Made by a program: the position numbers and the translations under genes
The notes under the pieces: generated by a model
What the model was told of the DNA's origin: nothing
Database searches by the model: none
What the model saw: the letters and a program-made list of their open reading frames with translations, nothing else
Virus record (IMG/VR): IMGVR_UViG_3300008448_000227
Span: 1 to 39,824 of that record
Source: a virus
Length of the DNA: 39,824 nt
Strand: one strand, 5' to 3'
Shown here: one piece after another, positions 17,681 to 26,977 of the stretch
Layout of the letters: every line of letters starts with the position of its first letter
Numbering within the stretch: the stretch's first letter is position 1

Positions 17681-19285
17681 ATGAGTATGATATTAGAACA
17701 AATCATTCGTCAAGTGTTACTAGAAGCAGAATCTGGCGTATTAAAATTAGCATCTAAAAAACAATTTGCAAAAGCAATGGCAGCTGGTGCAAAATTCGCG
17801 TATGCAGTTAAAACAAAAGGTACTTCAGATCCACAAAAAATAAAAATGTTAGTTGTAAATATGTCCGGATTTTCTTCACCGGTACCGGGAACAGTAACAT
17901 CAGATGAAGCACAAGAAAGTGCAAAAACTTTAACATATGTCGGGCCAGGTGGACCTTATGCAAACAAAAAATACATATATGTGATGTCACAGCCAGAGTC
18001 AGATAAACGACAACTTATTAATGTATGGATAATGCCAAAGCCTGCAGAATTTAGCCGAGTATTTGGAACAGACGAACCAGCTGCAAAAAAATCAGGTGAA
18101 AAAGAAAAATCTTTACAAGCTGTTACGGTTGTTAAATCGTCATATAATATCGGAGATGCGAGATTACTCACAGTTAAAGAATATAACGTTATAGCTCAAC
18201 AAGTAGGTGTTAAACAGCTACAAATTGAATCAGAAAAGGATCTAGATACTGCAACAATTCGTCCAAAACAAGTTAATTATCCATATCAATGGGAAACTCA
18301 AGGAGAAACTATTGATGTATATACAATTCCGGAAGAATTAAATAAAAATACAAAAGATACATATGTATACATACAAGGTCGGTCTAAAAAATGGTTGCAA
18401 TATCCTAAGCTTAGATTTGAAACATTTTTAAGTGGCGATCCGGCATATCCAGAATTTCAAAAGTTAACTCCCGATGCTATGAGGATAACGGTTGAAGAAA
18501 AAGAAGATTTATTAGATGAATTAAAATTTAATAACGATATATCAACAGGTAAAGAAACGCCGTTATCTCCGGAAGGAAAAGCAATAAGAGATTGGAATAA
18601 ACAAAAAGATAAATTAGATAAAGAATTTAAAAAAATTAATGATAAATTTTGGCCAACGATAAGTCCGTTACAAAATAGATTAGAACAATTGAAACTCACA
18701 GGTCCTGAAAAAGACTTAGAAAAAGTTCAAAAAGAATATGATGATGAAATAGCATCTGCAGATGGCCGAGCTTGGCTTAAAGCTAAACAAGCTGTCGACA
18801 ACCATGAAAAAACTAGACCGGAATCTGAGTTTGAAAAAGCAAAAAGACAAACAACAGACGCAGAAAAACTAAAACAAACTGCGATAGACACAAAGGCAAT
18901 TGAAGATGCAAAATTAAAAGCAGCGCGAGAAGATAAATATACGGATGCGGATATTATTGCAGCAACTAAAAAATCTTCTGCAACGGGAGCCGAACCTAAT
19001 GATATAACAAAATGGTTTCAAGAATTAATACTTTATAAACTAAAAACTCAACCAAATTTGATAATGTACCTTAAGAATTCGAGTACAGGCGATAAATATA
19101 CTCCGTACGAATTAGCACAGCCACAATATGGGAATTGGGGCGATAGATCAAAAGAATTAACAATAGATATAAAAAAATTATTTAAAAAACAATTTTCAAC
19201 TATTAATGGTTTAGTTACAGATACATATATTAAACTCATTAAACTATTAGACACGATGTCAATACCAGCGCCGAAGCAAAAATAA
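17681..19285 (+). CDS. Large unknown protein with LLE-type N-terminus and central coiled coil
   Basis: The 534-residue product begins MSMILEQIIRQVLLEAESG, a short amphipathic helix ending in Leu-Leu-Glu, a possible prohead-protease site. Residues about 60-260 are mixed alpha/beta. Residues about 295-425 are highly charged and helical (KQKDKLDKEFKKINDKF, KAKRQTTDAEKLKQTAIDT), suggesting coiled coil. The final 100 residues look like a compact helical domain (ITKWFQELILYKLKTQPNLI). I recognise no family. Its own late-motif and its neighbours suggest a late protein. It may be packaged in the head, which is inference. Confidence 0.55.
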   Translation: MSMILEQIIRQVLLEAESGVLKLASKKQFAKAMAAGAKFAYAVKTKGTSDPQKIKMLVVNMSGFSSPVPGTVTSDEAQESAKTLTYVGPGGPYANKKYIYVMSQPESDKRQLINVWIMPKPAEFSRVFGTDEPAAKKSGEKEKSLQAVTVVKSSYNIGDARLLTVKEYNVIAQQVGVKQLQIESEKDLDTATIRPKQVNYPYQWETQGETIDVYTIPEELNKNTKDTYVYIQGRSKKWLQYPKLRFETFLSGDPAYPEFQKLTPDAMRITVEEKEDLLDELKFNNDISTGKETPLSPEGKAIRDWNKQKDKLDKEFKKINDKFWPTISPLQNRLEQLKLTGPEKDLEKVQKEYDDEIASADGRAWLKAKQAVDNHEKTRPESEFEKAKRQTTDAEKLKQTAIDTKAIEDAKLKAAREDKYTDADIIAATKKSSATGAEPNDITKWFQELILYKLKTQPNLIMYLKNSSTGDKYTPYELAQPQYGNWGDRSKELTIDIKKLFKKQFSTINGLVTDTYIKLIKLLDTMSIPAPKQK

Positions 19286-19303
19286 AAAATAAAGGAAATT
19301 ATA

Positions 19304-19672
19304 ATGCCAGAACCAACTAAAATAAACGAACAAGACTTTGAGTTTGATCAAGATGCATTACAACCTGTAAATCAAACAAAGAAAAAGAAAGAAACAGAAG
19401 TAACGCCGAAGCCAGATGTTACACCGCCTAAACCAAAAAATGATTCTAACTTAAAACCTGGCGATGTAATACAATTGAAATCAACCACACTTTATTATTT
19501 TATAAATGGGAAGTTTGTTGAGGCTGAAGAGAAAGGAATGATATGGAAATGGCGTGCTCCGGATTCAACTCGTATTGAGTATATATCAACATCAACGACA
19601 AATAAAAATTGGATTTTTATAAAAATTAAAAACAAAAAGTTTTGGGCACCATTGGATAAAGTAATAAAATAA
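19304..19672 (+). CDS. Small protein with disordered N-terminus and SH3-like C-terminal region
   Basis: The 122-residue product has an acidic, Pro/Lys-rich N-terminal half (residues 1-50, including TPKPDVTPPKPK) that looks disordered. The C-terminal beta-rich segment (VIQLKSTTLYYFINGKFVEA, NWIFIKIKNKKFWAPLDKVI) has strand spacing like a small SH3 barrel. An AAAGGA site precedes the ATG and there is no late-motif in the gap, so it probably shares a transcript with the upstream unknown gene. Function unknown. Confidence 0.5.
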   Translation: MPEPTKINEQDFEFDQDALQPVNQTKKKKETEVTPKPDVTPPKPKNDSNLKPGDVIQLKSTTLYYFINGKFVEAEEKGMIWKWRAPDSTRIEYISTSTTNKNWIFIKIKNKKFWAPLDKVIK

Positions 19673-19691
19673 ACTTTATAAAAAATTAGTT

Positions 19692-20174
19692 ATGGCAAAA
19701 AATCACTTTCACAGTGCAGGAAACTCTAAACGAGCAACTGCATTAAAATATGGTTATAAATCTGGATTAGAACATGTTGTTGCAGAAGCAATAAAATCTA
19801 CTCCATATGATTTGAAATATGAAACAGAAACTATAAATTATATAGTACCAGAGCGTAAAGCAAAATATACGCCTGACTTTGTATTTACAAAACGTAACGG
19901 CCAATTCATGTTCGTTGAAACAAAAGGACGATGGACTACAGCAGATCGTACTAAAATGAAACACGTATTAGCTTCAAATCCTGGCGTAGATATTCGAATG
20001 GTTTTTCAAAATCCTAATCAACGTTTATCAAAAACAAGCAAAACTACTTATGCTGAATATGCATTAAAACTAGGAATACGTCACGTTGCAAAGAAAGATA
20101 TTCCTGCAGAATGGCTCGAAGAATGTGTTAAATCAGGAGAAAGTCCGGTTAATGTTAAACGTTTCTTTGAATAA
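19692..20174 (+). CDS. T7-type endonuclease I (Holliday junction resolvase)
   Basis: The 160-residue product aligns well by eye with phage T7 gp3, the structure-specific endonuclease that resolves branched DNA before packaging. Shared segments are SGLE (Glu27), YTPDF (Asp62), FVETKG (Glu76, Lys78), the D-R-x-K-M stretch, DIRMVFQNPNQRLSK, TYAEYALKLGIRH and IPAEWL. All four metal-site residues of the PD-(D/E)xK nuclease are present. T7 gp3 is 149 aa, so the length fits. T4 uses the unrelated gp49 for this job. It stands just upstream of the primase and recombination genes, consistent with a role in replication intermediates. Confidence 0.88.
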   Translation: MAKNHFHSAGNSKRATALKYGYKSGLEHVVAEAIKSTPYDLKYETETINYIVPERKAKYTPDFVFTKRNGQFMFVETKGRWTTADRTKMKHVLASNPGVDIRMVFQNPNQRLSKTSKTTYAEYALKLGIRHVAKKDIPAEWLEECVKSGESPVNVKRFFE

Positions 20175-20362
20175 GGTTTGATTTTTAAATTATTTTTAAT
20201 ATATTGATGAAAGATTAATGAAATTTATTTAATTAATAGATTGAATGTAATGTTAATGAAATGAAATCGTTTGATCAGTAATGAAATGTATGTATCAAAC
20301 ATATATTATAATATTATTAATAATTAATTGGAATACTTACAGAATTTCAATATATTAATAAT
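20175..20362 (+). other. AT-rich intergenic region with repeated TAATGAAAT
   Basis: This 188-base gap is one of the two longest non-coding stretches. It is very AT-rich and contains TTAATGAAAT at 20215-20224 and 20253-20262, plus TAATGAAAT at 20279-20287, with ATGAAAT again at 20261-20267. It has no late-type motif. It separates late tail genes from the primase and gp47-46 genes, so it plausibly holds early or middle control signals; I cannot identify a specific promoter. Confidence 0.4.
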
Positions 20363-21304
20363 ATGAAGAATCTAAAACTATTACAATTGTTAGAATCAGT
20401 TTTAGGTAAAGGAAAACCTACATCTGGTGATAACATTGCATTCTTTTCTCCTTTTGTTTCTCACTACAAACCAAAATTAGAAATCAATATTCAAACAAAT
20501 CACGCCGGAGAAAATAATTGGCATTGTTGGATATCTGATAAGAAAGGTCGAAGCATTGTTTCACTTTTCAAACAACTCAATTTACCAAAAGAGCGTTTCG
20601 AACAACTTAATAGAATAATTGAATCTGCTAAGTATAGAACAACCGCAACTGAAACAAAAACGGCAACAATTCAACTGCCACAAGAATATGCTCCACTTTG
20701 GATTAAAAAAAATACACCGGATTATCGCAATGCAATTCATTATTTAACTAATCGCGGTATTACAGTATTTGATATTTTAAAGTATCGTATTGGGTATTGT
20801 GAATCGGGAGAATATTCTGGAAAAATAATTATTCCTAGTTATGATGCACAAGGTCAACTCAATTATTTTGTTAGCCGAGCATTTTACAAAGCAGATAAAT
20901 TTAAACATAAGAATCCAAAAATTTCAAAAGATATTATTGGTTTTGAAATGACAATCAATTGGGCTGAACCAATTATACTTTGTGAAGGGTCATTTGATGC
21001 AATTGCAGTTAAACGCAATGCAATTCCACTCTTTGGTAAAATAATTCAACCTGCTTTGCAAAAGAAAATCATTGAAGAACGAGTGAAAAACATTTACATT
21101 TGCTTAGATGCCGATGCATTAAAGAATGCACTTTCAATTGCAGAACGGTTCATGGCAGAAGGCCTTAATGTTTACTTTGTTGAACTGCAGGAAGAAGATG
21201 CATCAGAATTAGGATTTCAAAAAATTACAGAAATTATAGAAAATACTGACTTATTAACATTTGAACGTGTTATGGAGTTAAAAATGGGACTTATATGGAC
21301 ATAA
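20363..21304 (+). CDS. 61: DNA primase, gp61-like (TOPRIM)
   Basis: The 313-residue product resembles the T4 gp61 primase, which makes pentaribonucleotide primers with the gp41 helicase. The TOPRIM core is visible: ILCEGSFDA with Glu208 and ICLDADAL with Asp249 and Asp251, the metal-binding residues. The middle region AIHYLTNRGITVFDILKYRIGYC is typical of DnaG-type and phage primases. The N-terminal region around NNWHCWISDKKGRS (residues 51-64) stands where a zinc finger lies in other primases. Few Cys remain, so the zinc site looks degenerate or lost. The length is close to gp61 (342 aa). It overlaps the recombination nuclease gene by 10 bases. Confidence 0.78.
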   Translation: MKNLKLLQLLESVLGKGKPTSGDNIAFFSPFVSHYKPKLEINIQTNHAGENNWHCWISDKKGRSIVSLFKQLNLPKERFEQLNRIIESAKYRTTATETKTATIQLPQEYAPLWIKKNTPDYRNAIHYLTNRGITVFDILKYRIGYCESGEYSGKIIIPSYDAQGQLNYFVSRAFYKADKFKHKNPKISKDIIGFEMTINWAEPIILCEGSFDAIAVKRNAIPLFGKIIQPALQKKIIEERVKNIYICLDADALKNALSIAERFMAEGLNVYFVELQEEDASELGFQKITEIIENTDLLTFERVMELKMGLIWT

Positions 21305-24300
21305 AACGAATTGATGTTGGAATAGATAAGATTGATAAAATTTATCACGTTTCAGATATTCATATTAGAACATTGAAAAGGCATCGTGAATACCGAGAAG
21401 TTTTCCAAAATCTTTTTGATTACATTGCAAAAACTAGTACAGAAAATAGTGTAGCAGTTGTAACTGGAGATATAGTACATAGTAAATTAGATATGTCCCC
21501 GGAACTAGTTCAGATGCTAGTAGATTTTTTTAATGGATTCAAAATACCTACCATTGTTATTTTAGGTAATCATGATATGAATCTAAACAATATGCATCGT
21601 GTTGATGCAGTGAGTCCTGTATTAGATGTTATTCAAAATCCTAATATTATATTTGTAAAAGATAACGGACTTTTTGAATTAGGCGGAGTTACATGGAATC
21701 ATATGGCAGTTGATAAGACGCCTGCAGAATACGTACGAGCTAAAGATTTTACAGCTTCATATAAAATTGCACTACATCATGGTGCTGTTAATACTGCTAA
21801 AACAGATATTGGTTATCAAATATCAAATGAACATGTAACTACAGAATTATTTGCAGGACATGATGTTACTTTGCTAGGAGACATTCATAAGCCAGCACAA
21901 TTCTTAGATGCAGAACGTACAATTGCATATCCAGGTTCATTGATACAACAAAATCATGGAGAAGCATTAGACCATGGGATATTGGTTTGGAACGTTGAAG
22001 ACCGAACTGCTGAATTTGTTCAAATTGAAAATGATTATGGATATGTTACATTAGAAACTCAAGGTGAAAAAATAGTTTCACATCCACATCGTATGCCGCG
22101 TAAACCTAGAATCCGTATTAAATTTAACGGAACTAGTGCAGCGGATATGAAAAAGCTTGTTGCAACAATTCGTAAAAAATATGATGTACAAGACATAACA
22201 ATTCAACGTACGATTGAACATGCAAATTCTGCAACATCATCTAGTTTAGCAATAGGAAATGTACGAGATGTTGAATATCAAAATACATTGCTTTCAGATT
22301 ATATCGATTCACACTTTCCACAAGCAACTGCAGAAGAAGTAGATGCAATTCGACACATTAATCGAACAATTAATTCAAAGCTACCAGCAGTAGAATCAAT
22401 ACGACATACAACATGGCATCCTATATCTTTTGAGTTTGACAACATGTTTTCATACGGTGAAGGCAATGTTATTAACTTTGAAAATTTACAAGATGTGTGT
22501 GGATTATTTGCTGCAAATACATCTGGTAAGTCATCTTTGCTTGATGCAATAACTTATACTATTTTTGATAAATGTAGTAAAACGGGTAAAGCAAATGAAG
22601 TTTTAAACAATAAAAAAGATTGGTTCCGTGGAGTATTTCGTTTTGAAATGAATGGTATTACTTATACAATCGAGCGACGAGGAACACAAAATAAAAAGAA
22701 AGAAACACACGTTAAAGTTGATGTTGAATTTTATACAGATTCAGAAAATTTAAACGGAGAAGAACGAAGTGAAACAAATAAAAACATACGTCGTTATTTA
22801 GGTACATATGATGATTTTATTTTAACTGCATTTTCACTTCAAGCTGATAATAACAACTTTATTGAAAAGTCACAAAAAGAACGCAAAGACTTACTTTCAC
22901 AGTTTTTAGATATTACGGTATTTGAACAACTTTATCAACTTGCGGCAGATGAAATTAAAGAAACTGCAGGTCGTTTAAAAGATTACAAGAAAACGGATTT
23001 TGCTGAATTAATTATATCAGCTGACACGATTATATCAGATAATCAAGAAACCATTACTGCATTAGAACAGCAAGAAGATGTATTGCAAGATCAACGTAAT
23101 TCTTTGCAAGAACAGATTGTTGAATTGATTGAAACAAAAATGCCAACAACTTACAATGGCCCAGATATCAAAGAATTAAAACGACAAGAACAGGCATTAA
23201 TCAAACAAATTGAATCCATACAAACAGACATTGAAACTGCAGAACAAGACTTAGAGTCATTGATTGCTAAAATTGATGAACAAGAAACGCAACTTGCAGA
23301 ATTCAATGTTACGGAATTAAATGAACAAACAAAATTATACTCACAAAAAGAACATTCAGTTAACATACTTTTACAAAAGTTTCGACAACAACAGGAGATA
23401 GTAAATGCAAAACAAGAAAAAATTAATCACCTTTCAGACCATGAATATGATCCGCAGTGTAAATACTGTACATCTAACGTTTTCGTACAAAATGCAATTG
23501 AAGCACAGAATACAATTGACGCGGATAGAGACGTATTAAATTCAACCAAACAAAAGATTGCGGAGTTGAATCAAGAAATTGAAACATTATCGCCAATATT
23601 TGAACAAACAGAACAATACAATTCTTTACAAAATTCAATTAAAACAAACAAGATTACTTTGGAACGCAATGAATTGCAACTTCAAATTTTAGAAAGCGAT
23701 CTTCAAACCAGAGAATCAGAATTAGAAACTGCAATTGAACGGCAAGAATCATTTCGTCAAAATGAAACTGCAATTAAACACAATCAAACAGTTGACACGC
23801 ATATTGATACATGCAAACAAAAAATAACGGCGATATCAGAACAACTAAAAACTATTCAAAATCAAATTAAAAACAATTACGGTGCAATAGAAGTAGCAAA
23901 AACACAAAAAGCTACGGCAATACAAAACTTAGAACGTTACCGTCAATTAGAAACAGAATACAAAGCATATGAATATTATTTAGAATCAGTTAAACGTGAT
24001 GGTATTCCATATGAATTAATTACAAAAGCGCTCCCTAAAATAGAAGCTGAAATAAACAATGTACTTAATCAAATTGTTGATTTTAACATGGTAATGAATA
24101 CAGATGGCAAAAACATTAACGGATATATTATTTATGATGAAGATAATTTTTGGCCATTAGAATTAACATCGGGTATGGAACGTTTCATTTCTTCATTAGC
24201 AATTCGCATAGCACTTATAAATGTTTCAGCATTACCACGTCCAAATTTCATTGCAATCGATGAAGGATGGGGTTCATTAGATGCAGATCATATTTCTTCT

Positions 24301-24441
24301 GTAGTTAATTTGTTTGAATATTTTAGAACTAAATTTGATTTCTCAATTATCATTTCGCACGTTGATTCGATGCGAGATATGGTAGATTCATTAATAGAAG
24401 TAAACAAGACACAAGGATTTAGCCAGATTAATCATGTTTGA
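21295..24441 (+). CDS. Fused recombination nuclease-ATPase (gp47 + gp46; Mre11/SbcD + Rad50/SbcC)
   Basis: The 1048-residue frame joins two proteins that T4 encodes separately. Residues 1 to about 370 are an Mre11/SbcD/gp47 phosphoesterase: DIH (Asp21, His23), GDI (Asp59), GNHD (Asn92, His93), HHG (161-163) and GDIHKP (His198). Residues about 372-1048 are the Rad50/SbcC/gp46 ATPase: an N-lobe with SGKSS (Lys412), a long coiled coil (about 565-900) with a zinc hook Cys722-x2-Cys725, the signature TSGMERF (958-964), Walker B FIAIDEGWGSLD (985-996) and the H-loop SHVD (His1022). The P-loop begins with Ala406 instead of Gly. No stop or likely internal start lies at the junction. Its role is DNA end resection in recombination-dependent replication and host DNA breakdown. 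Confidence 0.9.
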   Translation: MDIKRIDVGIDKIDKIYHVSDIHIRTLKRHREYREVFQNLFDYIAKTSTENSVAVVTGDIVHSKLDMSPELVQMLVDFFNGFKIPTIVILGNHDMNLNNMHRVDAVSPVLDVIQNPNIIFVKDNGLFELGGVTWNHMAVDKTPAEYVRAKDFTASYKIALHHGAVNTAKTDIGYQISNEHVTTELFAGHDVTLLGDIHKPAQFLDAERTIAYPGSLIQQNHGEALDHGILVWNVEDRTAEFVQIENDYGYVTLETQGEKIVSHPHRMPRKPRIRIKFNGTSAADMKKLVATIRKKYDVQDITIQRTIEHANSATSSSLAIGNVRDVEYQNTLLSDYIDSHFPQATAEEVDAIRHINRTINSKLPAVESIRHTTWHPISFEFDNMFSYGEGNVINFENLQDVCGLFAANTSGKSSLLDAITYTIFDKCSKTGKANEVLNNKKDWFRGVFRFEMNGITYTIERRGTQNKKKETHVKVDVEFYTDSENLNGEERSETNKNIRRYLGTYDDFILTAFSLQADNNNFIEKSQKERKDLLSQFLDITVFEQLYQLAADEIKETAGRLKDYKKTDFAELIISADTIISDNQETITALEQQEDVLQDQRNSLQEQIVELIETKMPTTYNGPDIKELKRQEQALIKQIESIQTDIETAEQDLESLIAKIDEQETQLAEFNVTELNEQTKLYSQKEHSVNILLQKFRQQQEIVNAKQEKINHLSDHEYDPQCKYCTSNVFVQNAIEAQNTIDADRDVLNSTKQKIAELNQEIETLSPIFEQTEQYNSLQNSIKTNKITLERNELQLQILESDLQTRESELETAIERQESFRQNETAIKHNQTVDTHIDTCKQKITAISEQLKTIQNQIKNNYGAIEVAKTQKATAIQNLERYRQLETEYKAYEYYLESVKRDGIPYELITKALPKIEAEINNVLNQIVDFNMVMNTDGKNINGYIIYDEDNFWPLELTSGMERFISSLAIRIALINVSALPRPNFIAIDEGWGSLDADHISSVVNLFEYFRTKFDFSIIISHVDSMRDMVDSLIEVNKTQGFSQINHV

Positions 24442-24450
24442 TATTTATAT
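24441..24450 (+). promoter_or_regulatory. Candidate late promoter motif
   Basis: ATATTTATAT followed by AAAAGA begins on the last base of the gp47-46 stop codon and lies 17 bases before ATG 24468. It marks the return from DNA-metabolism genes to structural genes. Confidence 0.5.
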
Positions 24451-24467
24451 AAAAGATATCATTCGGA

Positions 24468-26948
24468 ATGAAACGCAAAGAAACAGTTTATAAAGGTTTA
24501 GAATTTATTAATGTTTATTTTGAAGATACATCAGCTACATCGCCAGATTATTTTCAAATAACCGAATTTCCAACACGTTTAACTGCGGGTAAGAATTTAT
24601 TTAAACTTCGAGGTCATCCTAGCAATTTACGAGTTGGCGGTGTATTAAATTTAGAAATCTTAGATTATAATGGTGATCCAATTTATTATGAAATTGTAGA
24701 TTATATTGATGAAGACAAATCGCGTGTAATTGCAATTTACATTTATGAAGAAACATCTCCAGGTGACTGCACGATTACTTTAATTTCTGAAGCACAAACA
24801 ATTAACGGTGCACCAGTACCACAAGAATGGCAAGGTCGTCCTAACGTAAGATGGCGTCGCACAGTTCCCGTCAATCCAAATATATCAAATGATTCGGAAA
24901 TCATATTTGCTAAATTACCCGAGATAACAGTATCAGAACAAGTAGGAGTACAGCTTGATAGAATATATTCCGGCAGTCAACAATTTCCTACATACACAAC
25001 GGGAAAGGTAAGATATTTTGCTCTTAACGGAACACCTGCAATAGAAATATCTGGCGGATTATTTACATCTGATATGTCTACGGGAACAATAACAATATCA
25101 ACACCTGTTAATCCTACGCCTACTCCTAATTTCCCGGTGGTTTCCACTCCTTATACAAGTACGATAAAAAAGATATTATCTAGTACTACGGCTTTATTAG
25201 ATACGCAGTATACGGCTTATAGTAGCCAAAGCTTATCTCCACAAACATATACAGCATTTGACTATTCCACATTTTCATTATCATATGAAGCATCTCCAAC
25301 ATATGTTGCTACAGAAAATTCACAATCATTTGCTCTTGTACAAGTTAAAGGCTTAGATCCGTCAACTGGCGATGTTTCTAGAATCAAAGTTTATACGAAT
25401 AATAAAGGCACGGTTGGAACATGGGAATTGGTTAATGATGTTGAACTTGAAGAAACGGAAATATTTGTTAGTAGCACAGCTTCATTATTTCCAGACGAAT
25501 CTATAGGTATTTTTACTTCACAAAGTGTTATCAATACGTATTGGGAAGGTTTTACGTATCAAGGAAAAACAGTAGCAACTGCACCAACATTAACTTGGTC
25601 GACTGCATCATTAAATAATGCAATGTCCATAACAAGTGCAGTTGATATTTCTGCAACAAACGCAGTACATGTAGTACAACAAAAAACAGCTTACGCCGGC
25701 ATATTTATTGCAACGTCATCATATAAAGTTACTATTGATGCATTAGGAACAAGAAGTAGTGACGGATTGAATCCTAGAATGTCAGTATACGTTTCCGGAA
25801 GTGCAACAGCTTTTGATTCAACAGATTATTTCAATCAAGAATTTCCTAGGAGATTAGGTAAAAAAATAGGAGAACTGGAAGTTACTTCAGAGTCACAACG
25901 TTTCGATGACGTAGTGTTTAATTTTGAAACTGATGCCGATGGGACAGCAAATCTTTTATTTGTAATAGAATCCGGTCAATGGCAAATTGCAGATGTACGA
26001 ACAACAACAGATAATGATGCCGGATATTCTCCTAATTATACACGTATTAGATCAATTATCAATACACCACATAAAGCAAACAATCAAATTTCCTTTAAGG
26101 TAGAATATTATAATGTAGCCGGAGTTAAAAGCAAACAAACATCTTATTTGTATAGCAAGTCTTGGCAGGGTGGAAATCGTTATATTGATGGCGATTATTC
26201 AATGCTTACTGGTTCACTATATGTTGCAGATTCATTAGAATCAGGTGTAGCAATATCGGGATATTCTAATTCAGGTTTTATTAGATCATTAGGATACGAA
26301 GGATTTGACGCTGGATTCCCTGGATTTTTATTATGGAGCGGGTCTGCACTTAATGGACAATTATCTAAAAATAATGCACCATACTCGGGTGTAGGATTAG
26401 AACTTTATCTTAATACTTCAAGTTATTTCAGATATTCAACATCAGATAACGAAATATATGTTGCAACAGATAATTTCTTTTTTGGTAATCCAAATACGGC
26501 ATATATTAGCGGAAGTAATGGAAATATTGAAATTTCTTCTAGCAATTTCTTACTAAGTAGTAGTGGAGATGTATTTGCAAATAACGCGACATTTACAGGT
26601 ACAAATGAATCATCAGTATTTACAAATACGACTATAAATATAACTACCTCAAATTCATCTAGTTATTTGCAGAGAATAGGCAACGGCACGTTGCTTAACC
26701 CATACCGATGGAGATTAGTATTAAATGGCGCATTGGGTGGGGAAATTACTCAAAAAATACTTATAGATTGCGACGTTAATACAAGTCCAGAATCTGCTGC
26801 GATTAATAAATTATCAGCCATTACAGATATTTTAATGCCCATTACAACTACTGCAGGTAGTACTATTCAATTAACCATTGCAGATGGTCGTAATGTAAAT
26901 ATAAATGATGCCTTTAGTTTAGCAATTCCTGGCGGATTACCTGCATAA
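24468..26948 (+). CDS. Large tail-fibre-like structural protein
   Basis: The 826-residue product is beta-rich with many Ser/Thr/Gly and no catalytic motif. The N-terminal 150 residues form one compact region (FRLTAGKNLF-like start at 35-45; NVRWRRTVPVNP near 127). Residues about 250-560 contain sandwich-like domains of the type seen in fibres and baseplate appendages. Residues about 675-725 carry ISGSNGNIEISSSNFLLSSS then GDVFANNATFTGT, a repetitive beta pattern typical of trimeric fibre shafts. It follows the gp47-46 fusion and precedes another fibre-like protein. A receptor-contacting fibre or its adaptor is the best guess. Confidence 0.55.
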   Translation: MKRKETVYKGLEFINVYFEDTSATSPDYFQITEFPTRLTAGKNLFKLRGHPSNLRVGGVLNLEILDYNGDPIYYEIVDYIDEDKSRVIAIYIYEETSPGDCTITLISEAQTINGAPVPQEWQGRPNVRWRRTVPVNPNISNDSEIIFAKLPEITVSEQVGVQLDRIYSGSQQFPTYTTGKVRYFALNGTPAIEISGGLFTSDMSTGTITISTPVNPTPTPNFPVVSTPYTSTIKKILSSTTALLDTQYTAYSSQSLSPQTYTAFDYSTFSLSYEASPTYVATENSQSFALVQVKGLDPSTGDVSRIKVYTNNKGTVGTWELVNDVELEETEIFVSSTASLFPDESIGIFTSQSVINTYWEGFTYQGKTVATAPTLTWSTASLNNAMSITSAVDISATNAVHVVQQKTAYAGIFIATSSYKVTIDALGTRSSDGLNPRMSVYVSGSATAFDSTDYFNQEFPRRLGKKIGELEVTSESQRFDDVVFNFETDADGTANLLFVIESGQWQIADVRTTTDNDAGYSPNYTRIRSIINTPHKANNQISFKVEYYNVAGVKSKQTSYLYSKSWQGGNRYIDGDYSMLTGSLYVADSLESGVAISGYSNSGFIRSLGYEGFDAGFPGFLLWSGSALNGQLSKNNAPYSGVGLELYLNTSSYFRYSTSDNEIYVATDNFFFGNPNTAYISGSNGNIEISSSNFLLSSSGDVFANNATFTGTNESSVFTNTTINITTSNSSSYLQRIGNGTLLNPYRWRLVLNGALGGEITQKILIDCDVNTSPESAAINKLSAITDILMPITTTAGSTIQLTIADGRNVNINDAFSLAIPGGLPA

Positions 26949-26977
26949 TACAAAATAAAAAAAAAAGGATTTATATA

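Noticed and set aside
22330-22420. Possible separate start for a gp46 gene at the nuclease-ATPase junction
   Set aside because: No ATG with a ribosome-binding site and no stop codon lie near the junction, and the frame continues unbroken.
26969-26977. GATTTATAT before ATG 26978 as another late motif
   Set aside because: It lacks the leading ATA, abuts the start codon, and overlaps the AAAAGGA ribosome-binding site.
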